Part shown: positions 22,741 through 36,600 of the stretch, piece by piece
How positions within the stretch are numbered: the stretch's first letter is position 1
Layout of the letters: each line of letters begins with the position of its first letter
Source: Clytia hemisphaerica
Taxonomy: Eukaryota > Cnidaria > Hydrozoa > Leptothecata > Clytiidae
Assembly: GCA_902728285.1 (NCBI GenBank)
Contig: CACVBU010000975.1
Coordinates: 276,637 to 340,636, forward strand
Direction of reading: 5' to 3'
Length of the DNA: 64,000 bases
Translations under genes and position numbers: made by a program
Notes under the pieces: model-generated
Databases searched by the model: none
The model's input: the letters and a program-made list of their open reading frames with translations, nothing else
Told to the model about the DNA's origin: nothing

Positions 22741-22975
22741 AGGCCGGTCTCCACTTTCGTGCGAAATGGGCGACAGATCTTTTCATAACCTTTTTTGCCT
22801 GAAGAAAAGATTACGTCATAAAAAAGTTTCGCGCGAACAAAAAAAAGTTGAAGGTAGTTCTACTTTTTTCATCCGTTACGTCAATTTCGACCAATGGAAT
22901 TGCTTCATTTTTCAACCGACCTTACAAAAACGTCAAAAGTTTTCGTTCATGTCGTGCGAAAGTGAAGATCGGCCT
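22741..22975. mobile_element. PIF/Harbinger-like MITE, TAA duplication
   Basis: The ends AGGCCGGTCTCCACTTTCG and its imperfect complement CGAAAGTGAAGATCGGCCT are flanked by TAA on both sides (22738-22740 and 22976-22978). A 3-bp TWA duplication is the PIF/Harbinger signature. A second member is at 31941-32193. Confidence 0.75.
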
Positions 22976-24184
22976 TAAGTTCAAAATTGGCAAGCCTTAC
23001 ACACTCAAAAACTCCTACACCTAACTAGCACACTATAACCGCAAACAATTACAACCACTTCATTTTTGGTTAAACCCACACAAGCAAAATATATGAATTT
23101 TTTTCTCTAAATAATAAATCAAACTTTCTCTGAAACCTTCGAAATCTGATTACTTGAACAGCCCGATGACGTCATAACATCCAATAAACATTGCTATGTG
23201 AAAATCACGAGAGCTATGGAGAAGTTTTTCTTTCTGATTTCACAGTCCTCAGTAAATTGAAACACCTTTTTATAGACACCTATCTGTTTGATGATGGTAT
23301 GACCTCGATAGAATATCTCTTTTTAGATTTTTTAAAAATTTATCGTTGGGTAAGAAACAAAAATGGTGAGGTAATCCTTTGCGCCAAGTTCAAGTTCAAC
23401 TTCTTTTTATAAGGACTACCGACTACAATACTATAAAAATGGTTCGAAATATTGTTTTAATATTGCTCACCTCAACTTCGTTGATTTTCGAACTATATTT
23501 GGAGGATCCATTTTTAAAAATCCAAAGGCTCAAAAAATAAGAAAACAGAGATTCTAGCTCAACTGAAGTTGAGAATAGTTACTAAAAATGAGTTTTAATG
23601 TCAACGTGTAGAAAGAAACGGAGGTCTTCCGCGCGAGAATTGCATATAGGTCCCGTTAGTTGGGTTACGTCTATATATCGTTTTGAAATGAAAGTATTTG
23701 TTATTAGTCCTTTTAAGAATACAGTTCCCGTTTTCAATTTGAATTGAAATCACCTTCAAAGTTCATGAAGAAACTAATTTGAATTCCCCTAAAAGAATTA
23801 GAAACCATCAACTATACTATCTTTATCATCCTAAGGGCTTTTGATGCGCAAGCTAAACCGGCGTTAGCGACGACGGGACCCGTCTAGCTATTACTATTCG
23901 CATTTTTAGCTAAAACTGAGACATTTTTTCATCTTTTTGAGCCTTAATTGCTCTAATAAGAAATACAAAAATTTGTGAATCGCATGAGTATACAAGTGAA
24001 GGATGCGAATTATATAGATTATAATATCCGACATGGAAATCGGTCAGCTTAATATGATACAATATCGAATTAAGAAGAGAGTACGAGCGGTGAATAAACA
24101 AATTACAAAAGATTAAAGGGAGTAGAGAAGAGGAGGTTCTTTGTCATGATTTATTGAGGATGTTATTCTACTTTTCCTGTGATT

Positions 24185-24411
24185 GTAATTTTTTTATAAG
24201 AACATCCAAAATTCTGAGTTTTAAGCCTAAGAATGTTCTTATCATGTTGTTATTTTCACAATTTTTAAAGTATTTTTGTCCATTTTCCTAAGAAATTAGG
24301 TGTTTTAGAGTCTGCGAAGCCTTAAAATGTTCTTAACTTGTTCTTAATATTTAGGCCATCGAAGCCTTTTATGTTTTTATATAGTTTTTCTTATAAAAAA
24401 ACAAACGTGTA
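24185..24411 (-). mobile_element. TACACG-family MITE, copy 2 (reverse)
   Basis: This is a reverse-oriented copy: it begins near TTTTTTATAAGAACATCC and ends TTATAAAAAAACAAACGTGTA. The interior matches copy 1 through TGTTCTTAACTTGTTCTTA and TTTTCCTAAGAAATTAGGTG. Confidence 0.65.
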
Positions 24412-24478
24412 ATTGTTTTTCTCAGATGAGATAGAGTAGATTTATGGTAATTTATGGAAATATTTTTTGTTAGAAGTA

Positions 24479-24646
24479 AATAGACGATATCGCGTTTAGG
24501 TAAATGCAATGCATTCTAGTTTCTCGGGGACTCTCAAAGGAATTATAATGTCGATTATATAATGATCTGGAATAGATTATAATTCCCTTGAGGGTCCCCG
24601 AGAAACCAGAATGCATTGCATTTATCTAAACGCGATATCGTCTATT
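24479..24646. mobile_element. Near-perfect palindromic element
   Basis: The two arms begin AATAGACGATATCGCGTTTA and are almost exact complements over about 65 bases each. They share GCAATGCATTCT and TTTCTCGGGGAC motifs around a short AT-rich centre. This is a fold-back MITE of about 168 bp with no coding capacity. Confidence 0.7.
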
Positions 24647-26230
24647 AACTAACTCATGCAAAAGAAACAACCAAATTTGGTAAGCATAAAGGCCAGTCTT
24701 TCGTCGGAACTTTTACATTAATTCCTCCATAAAAGTATGGGAAAAATCAAAATTTAATAGCCGCATTCGTTCAACATACAATTCCTCCATAAGTATGGAT
24801 AAGTCTTGACCAATTAACTTAATTGCTTTCCATTACCCAATGTAATCTTCAAAAAATAAGTTTGAAATAATTTATGTACTTATTTGTTAATACTGCCTTT
24901 TGTGATTTGCAATTCATATGTGATATTAATTCGAGAAATATACTCAGAGAAATACACTCAGAGACCAACTTCAGGTGTTTTACTTATCTCTGAGCCAATC
25001 GTGATTACTTTGTATGTGGCACGTGACTTCGTCGGGGAAAAGTGATTAAATTTTGGCCAAATAACGAACCTTATTTCCGACAAAAATTTCCCCAACGATG
25101 TTTTTCCCGATAAGGAATTCAATATAAAGGTCATGTCTCCGTGAGAGGATATGCCCAGGTCAGAAGATAGTCTAGCAAGCTAGACGACTAATTTATACAT
25201 AGTAGAAATAAAGCAAAAAGTAATGAATGGAACAATTTTAGTCGTCTAGAAACCTTTGTGCACTAACTCCAAACAAAAGAAAAGTGTCAATATTGCAATT
25301 ATAATTCTTTCCTGCTCAAAATAATTCTTGAGAAAAAAGAATATGTGTGGATTTGTGTATTGAAAGTTTTTCATTTGAGTTGATTTCGTTTTGAGAGTTT
25401 GTTGTTGCTTGATAAATTGTTTTCTCGCTACGCAAGTTTCTGCGTAGCTAGCCCCTGTATCTATAAGGCTGGAACACCGGATTCTTCCAGTCGTTTATAC
25501 AAACTAAATCCCGTATTATTATTATTATTATTAGTATTGGTATTATTAGTATTACACGCATTATAAACGACTCCAGTCTAGTCAGAAGACCGCTTTGATG
25601 TTTCTTATACAAATTTGGAATAAATATTAAATGAGCTTTTAAGCGCAATGTATAATATTAGTGGGGCATAATATTAGAACCCAGCCGATTTCGCTTTTAT
25701 GTAAAAAGTCACACAGTTTTCAATAAATAGGCTGAACAAGTAGTCTAGATCATTACATTCGCCGCAGTTACAAGTCTAGTCAGATAGGTATCATAGTAAT
25801 AAGAATAAACGGAAACAAATGAAATCTTTGCGAAAGGTAGAAAAAGCACATAAACACCAAGGGACAGCATGATAGATGATTCCCACTTGTAATGTATCCT
25901 TCATGACTCGATCGAAAATTATTTCCAAAATAATGGCCTAATTTCCTCTCCAAAGTGTATAAAAAGATTTCTCTTGTATTATCTATCCATTATCTTTCTC
26001 GATTTGAGAAGGCGAAAGAAGGGGGAAGCAAACTCTCAAAAAGCGATGGATCACCAAGGAAATTTACTGAGAAATTAAAAAGACAGACCTGGGCATGCAA
26101 AAACTCATAATCAAGGAATGCCCCTTCTATTTCGACTCCAGTGGAGATCCATAACATTTGTTCATAACAAGAAAACTTCACTAAACGAATCTTCCATCAG
26201 AAACATTCATGTATAATCAGATCTATTTTA

Positions 26231-26487
26231 TACACGTTTTTTTATATAAGAACAAACTATACCTATAAGAAAATAAGGTTTCGATGGCCAAAATACTAAG
26301 AACAAGTTAAGAACATTTTAAGGCTTTGCATACTCTAAAACACCAGATTTTAAAGAAAAATGGACAAAAATATTCATAAAATGGTGTAAATAAAAATATG
26401 TTAAAAACCTTTTGAGGCTTAAAACTCAAAAAGTTAAGAACATCCAAAGGCTTCAAAAATTTTGGATGTTCTTATAAAAAACGTGTA
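26231..26487 (+). mobile_element. TACACG-family MITE, copy 3
   Basis: The best-preserved copy. Its ends are TACACGTTTTTTTATATAAG and CTTATAAAAAACGTGTA. The interior includes AACAAGTTAAGAACATTTTA and AAAAGTTAAGAACATCC, as in the other copies. Confidence 0.75.
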
Positions 26488-27639
26488 TGATGTCGAATAA
26501 GTTAGAAAGAAATTATTCTTACTTTTCCTCCGCCATAACAAGCTCGTTACAAACATTTTCCAGTGGATCCATGCTTTAACATTAATTTCTTGGCCAGTGT
26601 CCATAATCATGTTGTCTTGTTTCTTCCGTTCACAATTAACAACAATTACTTTCCAATCTAATGATTTCAATATTCCCAGATATTCCTTCTATATATTTTA
26701 TTGAATATTTTCTAGCTGAAACGAGAGAGTGCAAATTAAAACTTTCAAAAAATATAGCTCAGAAAAGATGGAAGTCCTACACCATCTGATAAACTAAAAG
26801 TTCTCCTTTGTAAATACGCTTCCAATCAGCAGAGCGCACCAGTGAACGTCAAAAAACAGGACCAGAAAGTTTTTATTTTCCGTATAATATAATATATTTA
26901 TTTTCGTATAAATCGAAAAAAAACAGCCTTAATATGATTTATATGAGAAATAATAATATATAGACAAGTAAAAATTCCTAAATTTTGTAAAACATATGAC
27001 TGACTGATGATAAAGGAGATGGGAGATGTATTTGATATAACTAGACGAAAATCTAAATATACATGCGTTTCCTACGATGAAGTGAGCAATGAAGCGGGAC
27101 AGTGAAAGCACACTCTACAAAACAAACTAAATAAGTAAAACTGTACAAATAATTATAAAGTGACTTTCACCAAGACACGAGGCAGGGAGGGTTGGGCACT
27201 ACAAAGTATCACAGTGTTCTTGATAGGGAGAATTAGTAGAGACATTTTTTGTTATAAATTAGTCCAAAAAAATAATATATACAACCTTTGTGTTTACTAA
27301 TACCTAAAAAGGGACTTTTCTAGAAGAGAATAGAAAATTCAAATATAAGTTCTTTGTGCGAGATAATAGAAATATTATTAAAACTCAAAATTATTTAACC
27401 CCAGCCTTATTTGATACAGCCTTATTTTAAACAAACCAATGAGAGAGCTCCACATAAAGTAACAACAGTTAGTGAGAAAGAAAAGATGATTCTTCTAAAA
27501 TGACAGATTCAAAACAACAAACGTTTAAAACAAACAAACAAACAACAATAATAAATCAATTTTTTAAAAATGAGCGAAAAATTATTCTATAGAACCAAGT
27601 TAGTAAGCACAGATGAGAAAAGAGAGTAGTTATACACTC

Positions 27640-30600
27640 TTACGAGCGTATGTAGACTGGACCGAATTTCTTCATGTAATTTCGTATGTATTCTTTGACT
27701 TTCACTTTGACGGAATCGTTGCACGTGAGTTGTTCCTCGTTACCAACCCTCTGACGTTCTTTCATGATCAAACCGTGTGTCAGCTGAAAAGAAAAGTGAA
27801 ACAAGATTATTAAGCCTCTGTGTAATTTTTTACCCTCAAAGTACTCGAATCTCCTCATCGAGAAAGGTCATTACTTGAATAAATTGTCTCAAAAGCAATG
27901 GTGTGATGATCGAGTTTGATTTCGAACAAGCATCGAAGCTAATGTTTCTTGATATCATAGATGGCTCGATTCTGATGAGGCTGGACTTTTATTGGAAGCT
28001 CGAGGATTTTCTGATAGAATTTTCATCCTTTTGACGGGGAGTTTTCTACATTATGTCACAGAAGTAACAACGAAATGCCTCTAAAAAATAAACCTAGACC
28101 TACCTTTCGAGCGAGAAATTTAAAATCATCGATGTTCTTGATTCGACCTTGCTTGCAATCGACCTTTTGATAACTATTCAGACAGTTCACCACCACTGAC
28201 GATATCTAGAAGAAAAAAAAATTCAATTCAAAAGACTTTCATATTTATTTACAAACAAGGTCCATCAGGACATAAATATTGTGTAACCATGTGTAAAGCA
28301 AGAAAATTGTGTCCTGTTATTAGGACTCTAAACTCCTTATCTAGAGGTCGCGTGTACCATTCAGTTTGAAGCTAAAAGCTAGAGCTGATTGAACCTAGCG
28401 CTTTCTTTGTTTTCACGCGGTACATCTTTCGAAACCCAGCGATAGATTTAAACCTGAAGATTGTGTGAAAATCACGCGGGCCACGCGTTTTGGATGGGAA
28501 ATAAGTGGAAATTCCTCTCTAGCCCCATCGTGGCTTTAAACTGAACGGTGTGTACTAGCCCCGCACAATGATAGGTTACGTAGAATTCACGAAAACAGAT
28601 TAATATCTTTACTTGATATTGTATTAGAGTCAACATAGCGTCAGCCCCCCCTGCTGGTTGGGGGGGGGGTTACACCCTAAATTTTTCCCAAAAAAGGAGG
28701 GGGCTGGAAGTACACCACTTTTTTGGGGGGACCTATGTACTTGGGGGGAGCTAAAATATAATCAGTTAACGTGGGGGCTAAAAAAATTCAGCTTAATAAT
28801 TGGCTTACTCAATTGGATTACTCAAATTGAAGCTCGTGAATCTGAAAAATTTTCGCCTGCGGCACAATATTTTTTAAAGAAAGTGTCCAAAATATTTTAT
28901 CTTAAACTTAGAACTGAACGCAGTTTACATTAGACACCCGTTTTTTACTGGATCAATTTTTTGAAAGTGTCTAAGGTTCAAAGGTCCTGGGGGCTAACAA
29001 AAAAAATCATAAATCTTTGGGAGGACTTAAAACTCAAAGGGGACCTAATTTTTGCCTGGGACCTAAACCCAGGATGACGCTATGGTCAATAGTGATTCCC
29101 TTCAAGTGTCCCTTCAAATTTAAACAGCAACAAATCATATACTCTTAATAAAGTTCATTTCTTTTTACTTGCTCCTGTCAAAAAATTAAAGATTAAAATA
29201 TTTCAAAGAATATACCTTAGTTTTGAAGGCATCACGTATCTTTTGAAGTTCAGCATCTTTAGAAGAAGAGTGAGAAATGGAAGGAGGAGTGCGTGGTCCA
29301 CTCTTGTGCGTGGTGTCCGCTGCCGCTATACGTGGCGAGTCCTACATTGAAGAAGAAAAGGATAGATCAGTCGTTATTTACCAGACTAATGTCGAAGTGC
29401 TTCGCTATACATGCGTTATCACTTAAAGGTTAATCACTGGTAATGGTACGGATTTGTAACGAAAGGGGCTTAAACAAACCGCTTTCATTCACCAATCTCG
29501 TTAATGTCAAAAGGCAAGTAAGTGGTAACAAAGTCTGAGTTTGTGGGCTTTCGAAAACCACTCTCAACTAAAAAGGATGAAATTAATCTCAGATCGAAGT
29601 TTCGAAAAATAATATATTGAGTTAATATCTTCTTACCCGACTGATCTTTTTTTGACGTTTGGGCGAAGGAGGTTTATCATCAATCTTTTTCAGTGCAGGC
29701 GGTGGATCCCAAGATGTCTCCCTGAAAATGAGAAAAACAAGTTAAGTAGCGGCCAGTTGATCAAGACTAGAAAGAAACCAAAAAATCTGCGTCGACATGT
29801 TATAGAACAAACGCAATCAAAATACAGATGAAACATTCCTATAGCTTTTAAACTGTGATTTTTATGAGAATAAAATCCCTACCTGGTAACAGTATGATAA
29901 TAATACACTCTACCATCAGCGTCAGTAGCAGTTTTCCAGTTTGGTGGTAATGTTTGTAAAGGTTTAGAACGAGTTGGACTCGAATTTCGTGGTGAACCGG
30001 GTGTTGAGTTCCGTGCTGTTGTGTCCGGTGTACTAGAATGTGAACCACCACCTCCAGACGCTTGTTTCAACCGTTCGGCGTTTAATAGAAGTAATTGATT
30101 GACTACGTTGAGAGTGTTAACATCCGCCGGTGCGGAAGGGTTATATGAAGGTTGGATGGGCGGGTTTGTTGTTGGCATCGAAGGATTGAAATGTTGGTTA
30201 GCCGCAGACATGGGTGGGTTTTGTCCGGGCATCACCATTCCAGGTGGAGGTATAGGAGGAACTAACCCAGTGGCTCCGCTCATTATCGACATCATGCTGG
30301 AAGGTTGGTTAGGAGTCATCATCGGGTTGAATGTCGGTGTAGGAGTGACTACTACCGGAGCACCATGTGGTGGTACCCTTTGGTTAAGGAAAGGTTGGGG
30401 TAGACCCATACTAACGGGCGGTTGAGGAGAAGGAGCACCCCAATGCGCGATACCAGCCGTGGTGTTAGAGGTATTATTATTCCAAGTGTTTTCTGTCCTA
30501 TTATTATCTGTTCGATTATTATTGTCACGATTATTTTGATTGTATTTAGAGTTCCGATTATTACGATCGTTCCATGAAGTGTTCCGATCACTCCAATTAT

Positions 30601-33600
30601 TTCCGTTCGAGTAGTTCCGAGTACGACCCCATCGGTCGGTGTCGTTGTTCCATCGGTTCCGATCACGATCTCTATCCCTGTCTCGGTCCCGATCTCGGTC
30701 ACGATCGTAACTATTTTTTCGATCTCGTTCCCAACGAGAATTCCCTCGTTTGTTGTCGCTACTCCGAGAATCGCTATCGTACGATTTGTCACGATCATCA
30801 TGAGAACGATCGTTGTTGCGATTTGATGACGAATCTTGTGGTTCTGGCGATTTCCTCCATTCTCGGCGACGGTCTGGAAGTTTCGGACTCGGAGGCTTTT
30901 CGTCACGACGATCGTCGGTGTCAGAATTGTCGTCAGTTTGCGAGGAGAACAAACTGAAACGAGTGTTGGAAGGGGGTGAAGAAAATTGCTGTTTCTCTGA
31001 TGACGAGATTCGATTTACTGGCGTGTTCGGTGCTTTCTTCGGACTAAAATTGCAAAATAGTGCTTACATCAAGTCAATGTTTTACGTGCAAAAAAAAATA
31101 GAAAAATAGAAAAACAAAGAAACTTCAACAAAATTGAAGATGAAAATCAAAACAAATGATCTTACTTTTTCTCGTCAGAAGGCGATTGCGATCCGTCGGT
31201 GTCAGGTCTTGGTCGCCGATCCTACAAATAACGTCAAAAGCAAAATTATGAAATACTGACAGAAAAAAGTTTCAAATAGACTAGATAACAGGAGTCTGAA
31301 AGGGGCTAGATAAATATTTACCTTTTACCAGGGAAACGAGACTGAAACTCAAGTTTCTGAAATTATGTGAAATCAACTTACTGGAGTCTGAGATTTCTTT
31401 GGAATCTTGAAAACTTCCTGAAGAATAAAGAGAGAATATGATAGTAAGTGGAATTCTTTCATTAAGTCTTGTGACGAAGATCAGATAAACACTCGCACAA
31501 ACATGACCAGCAGCGTCAAAAGAAATGAGAAAATTTAACGCACCTTCAACCCGCTCCATTCTTGAATGAGTGAATTTGACAGAGAGACTATTTTTTCTGA
31601 ACGTTTCGAGTGTTTGTCACCGTTCGCGTCCTTTTCATCCTTCTTCTTTTTCTTCTTTTTCATTTTTCGCTCATCTTGACTTGTATCATCTTCTTGACTG
31701 TCGTCTGGTTATATGAAAGCAGTTATTTTTAGTTGCAGGTTACTCGTAGTGTAAAATTTTAACACTATCGGCTTTATCGGGGACCGCATTACACTTGAAT
31801 AGCTTCAAGTATTTTATTGTGGATAGGTAAAATGCCAAACTTTATTAACGCGAAGGGCAACAAAACCTGATGTTTGAGTCTTTGCCACCAAAGACAAATC
31901 AAAGACAAATACATTAAGTTGTTATAGGGATACACCCTTAAGGCCGGTCTCCACTTGCGCGCGCTGCGATCGCAACTTTGGCTTCAATCATTTTTGCTTG
32001 GGGAAAAGATTACGTCATAAAAACGCAGCGCGCGCTTGGAAAAAAAGTTGAATGTATTTCAACTTTTTCTTCAAGCGCGCGATCGTTACGTCATATCGCA
32101 CCAATGGAGTTGCTTCATTTTTCTTTTGACCAATAGCGTGGAAGCTTTGCTCGAAGAAGAGCGATCGCAGCCCGCGCAAGTGGAGACCGGCCTTTAGGAT
32201 TTTATTTAAAAAAGCATCGATGAGAACGAACCTTTACTTCCGTCTTCTTTGGAGGATTCATCTTGACTGCTATTGCCGCCATCATCATTCTTCCCTTCAT
32301 TATCACTACCAGACCCTACGTTGGAATTGTTGTCATCTGTACTGTTCTTTGAATCTGTGGAATTAGTAGTTGTTGCCGTGGACCATTTCTGAACTATAGC
32401 TTCTAGTTTACTGTCATCCAATTCGTTCTTGTTCGGGATGGGAATGTGTTTGAGCGTCTTCAATATCTAAATAAAAGTTGATAAACGAAAAAATAACTTT
32501 CCATAAACTTCTTATCAGTTCTTATAAAAACAGGTCAAAATATGGTGATGAAAGTGCTGCTGAAACAGCTTTCAACACTTCATTTAGAGACCTCTAAAAT
32601 GATCTTATATTTGATTCATGAACTATCAAAGGAAGTAAAATAAGTCTTTTAATAATTTAACGGTATCATTTGATATACCTTCAACTGTCCCTCGAAATTC
32701 TATTGGGTTCAGAAATCAAGGAAAGATGTGAAGGCAAATTAGATGGACAGTGAGAAAAAGATACAATTCAAATATTTACAAATACCCAAACATTTCTAAA
32801 CTAAACCTCGACTTTAGCGATGAAACTGAGTTTAAATTTCTCATATATCAATTCAACCAAAAATGGCAAAGATCGCCTATTGTTTGAAGTCATAAAATCA
32901 CATGGGAAATTTATTCCAGTGTCGATTTCATGGTATCATTTCAACTGTCCCTCTAAATTCTATTGGGTTCAGAAATCAAGGAAAGATGTGAAGGCAAATT
33001 ACACAGCCCATGAGAAAAAGACCGATGTACACTTAACAAAAACATAAAAGAGTTCTGAAATGACAGTCCGGATCTCAGTTTCCACTCCAAGTTTTAGCTA
33101 GGATTTCTCGACTAGACAGTTCAACAAATGGCTCAGTCTCCTTCCAAAAACGACTCAGCTATCCAAACTTGTGTATACAGATTAATTTGCCATTGTTTGA
33201 ACCCATAAAATATCAATGAAAATTCATTCCAGTGTTAATTTCATGCTATCATTTAATATACCTTCAACTGTCCCTCGAAATTCTATTGGGTTCAGAAATC
33301 AAGGAAAGATGTGAAGGCAAATGATATAGAAAAATTAGTATACCACGGGTGCACCACAAAAATGTTTCAAACTTTAAATTCACCAGATTCGAAAAAAATT
33401 AAGCGACCATGAATAAATACCTCAATTCTGTACTTGGATTTGGTTTCCGGTGCGTCGACCATCCAGCTCCATAATAGAGTCAATCCTTTGTACCGTATGA
33501 AATTATTTAGAACATCAGTATCTGTGGTCACTTGTAGAATCTTCATCAAAACAATCCGTTCTTTAGTTGACTCCACTTTCACCATAAGCCTCAACAGTTC

Positions 33601-36600
33601 CAACGTTTGTTTACGATCTTCCAATTCCCAAGTATGGCCAAATATGTCGTTTAGTTCCTCTGCTAGCTGAAATTCAATATTAATGGTATAAGTAAAGTGA
33701 CACTTTAATGATATTTTGACTTGTATTTCACAATAGTCGAACGTGCGCAACGCACTGGGCTCAACTTCAGTGGCTTCAAATTATTCATTGGCCCAATTGT
33801 AGACCCCCAGATATTTACCCAATGAACAAGTGTGCCAAATTTCAACCAAATCCGACCATTTTGGAGGGCTGTAGGCTGCTTCAAAGCTTTAGCCTCATTT
33901 TGGCAAAAAACTCGTCCCCAGGCCCCAAAAATCTAAATTTTTGAAAAATGCAAAAAGTACCCCCAGATATTCACCCAAGGAACAAGTGTGCAAAATTTCA
34001 GCCAGATCGAACAATTTTTGAAGTCTCCAGGCTTCCCCAAAATTTTAGCCTCGTTTTGGCGAAAAACTCGTCCCCAGGCCCCAAAAATCAAAATTTTTGA
34101 AAAATGAAAAAAACACCCCCAGATATTCACCCAAGGAACAAGTGTGCAAAATTTCAGTCAAATCGAACAATTTTTGAAGTCTCCAGGCTGCCCCAAAGTT
34201 TTAGCCTTGTTTTGGCGAAAACTCGTCCTCAGGCCCTAAAAATCAAAAATTTTGAAAAATGAAAAAAAAAACCCAGATATTCACCCAAGGAACAAGTGTG
34301 CCAAATTTCAGTCCAATCGGACCATTTTTGAAGTCTCCAGCCTGCCCCAAAGTTTTAGCCTCGTTTTGGCGAAAAACTCGTCCCCAGGCCCCAAAAATCA
34401 AAATTTTCAAAAAATGAAAAAAACACCCCCAGATATTCACCCAAGGAACAAGTGTGCCAAATTTCAGCCAAATCCAAGCATTTTTGAAGTCTCCAGGCTG
34501 CCCTAAAGTTTTTGTGACAGACAGACACACACACAGACACACAGACACACAGACATTGTCAGATTGTAGCTCAACTGAAGTTGAGAATTCTGACTTGGAA
34601 GGTTTTTATCTTCTGCTTGTAGAGTGGACGATAAATTAATAGAGCAGTTATATATAAGAGTTGACTAAGTTCTTGTTTCATACCCAAGAGTTTCATGGTA
34701 CCTTCGGGAAAATCTTCAGTGAAAAAGTAATTCAAAATTCTACGTAACTTTAATTCATCATCCAAACATTCATTTATTAATTAATTCAAAAATATTAGCA
34801 TTTTTATAAAAAGCCGCAAGATTAATTATTATCTGAACAAAACTTGGACAATTAAACAAATAAATTTACAGCAGATTTTTGAAATTTCTTTTTCTTCTTA
34901 TCTGAACGTGATGGTGAGTCTGCCACTGAAATGAAAGGGAAGAAGAAAGCCTAGTTATGTCATTCAACAGTCTTTATAGTTTAATAATGAAAAGGTTCTT
35001 GAAAAACCATCAGATCAAAGGAGTAACCAAAGCTAGACTTTGGGAAAAATAGTTAGGTCATTCAACTGTCTTTATAATTTGATAATGAATGGGTCCTTGA
35101 AAAACCAACCGGATCAAAAGTGTAACCAAAGCTAACCTTTTGAAAATTTGGCAAGGTTTGTCATACTAGTCTTTTAACATTTATTTCTAACTTGTTCGAT
35201 TTTAAAAATAACCATGGCATACAGTAGCCTAAGGTCATAGTTTTAACTTACTAATTTTCTCAAAGTATGTTGGAATAGAGGATGCTTGTTCAGTTCCAAT
35301 GACACCACGACAATTGTCTGAACCACAAAAACATTCTTGAGGTTCCTCGCTAAAAAGTAGAATTGAAACTGTCTTATCAATCTTCCATTGACCAGAAGAT
35401 ACACAGTTGAGGCATTAGACAGACGGATACCTTGACCAAAAACTGCAATAAAATTGACTTAAAAAGTGAAAATTTTGTCATGGTAAGTGTGAGTCAGCAA
35501 AGTACCCTTCCCCCCCCCCAAAAAAAAACAAACAAAAAAAAAACAGAATTGCCAAATTGGCCGAAAATTCAATATGCCCTTAACAAGACTGTTCGGTTTG
35601 AGTTCACCATACAGTATTTGGTAGTATAACAATCAAATAACACACAAAATATGACCCCACTGTGGGGATAGACATGAAGGTAGATGTATTTAGATTATAG
35701 ACATGATAGTGTAAAAAAAACTATACCCATATCTTTGAAATTGATAGTCAAAGCTGAGTTCTTCTCCAGGGTAAATGTGATGCACTGCAAAGAAGCCAAC
35801 ACGCAGAAAGCCATTCACTGTCCACTGAAACATAATGAAATTCAATGTTATTGTTAAGTCACTTTGCATCACCACTTTCAGTCAAGAATGAAAAAAAGCA
35901 ATAAATCATGAAATAAGCTAAGTGTTTAAATACATGTTGTTACCTTTTGTGTTTCACAGTTAGGATCGCAACTGTGATTGATGAATCTTGACTTGGAGCC
36001 TTTGCGTGTTGCATCAATAATCTCGTTTTGCTTTAGAGTCATAAAGTAGAAATGGCTTATTCCATCATTGTGATAAATTTGAGTTCGCTTTTGAAATTCA
36101 TGATTATCCACCACTTCACCACAATACTCCATAATGAAAGCTCCTCTGAAAAAAATCAAACAGAATTATTTTTCCAAGAAAAATTTAAGGTTAAAAATAT
36201 TACGGATCAGCCATCAACAGGAAATTGGCAGAGACACAAAAAATTTTTTTCATGTGTAAAGTAAAATCATCAAACTATTTTGCTAAATATTCAATATTTA
36301 GAATCTCTAAGGACAGAATTGTAGAAGCCAGCTAGTGATCATTGGCTAATGTAGGCATGAAATTAACTTTAATGGTTTGAAATTAAATTATTCTGATAAC
36401 TTACTTTCTGATTTCTTCATTTGTCCTCAGTCCCCAGCCTTTCCGTCCTGCTTTAAAAACTTCAAGATCTAAATAGCAACCCTATGGAAAAATATTCATA
36501 TTCAATTTTTAATTCCGTGAGTTTTAAACAAACTTTTCTTTCAAGTTTCAGCAGGCTTGGAAAATTATGATAAAAAAAATGACAGCAAAAAAACAACAAG

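Larger units (their letters stand above)
20057..27639. other. Gene-poor stretch
   Basis: This 7.6-kb stretch lies between the giant transposon and the 3' end of SETD2. Supportable contents are several MITE copies, one palindromic element (24479-24646) and a retroelement-like fragment (21593-21910), each listed separately. No host gene is evident. A short ATT microsatellite lies near 25515 and an AAAC-rich run near 27530. Confidence 0.45.

Noticed and set aside
30099-31109. Plus-strand and alternate-frame open frames over the SETD2 low-complexity exon
   Set aside because: They are shadows of the long RD-, Asn- and Pro-rich SETD2 exon on the minus strand.
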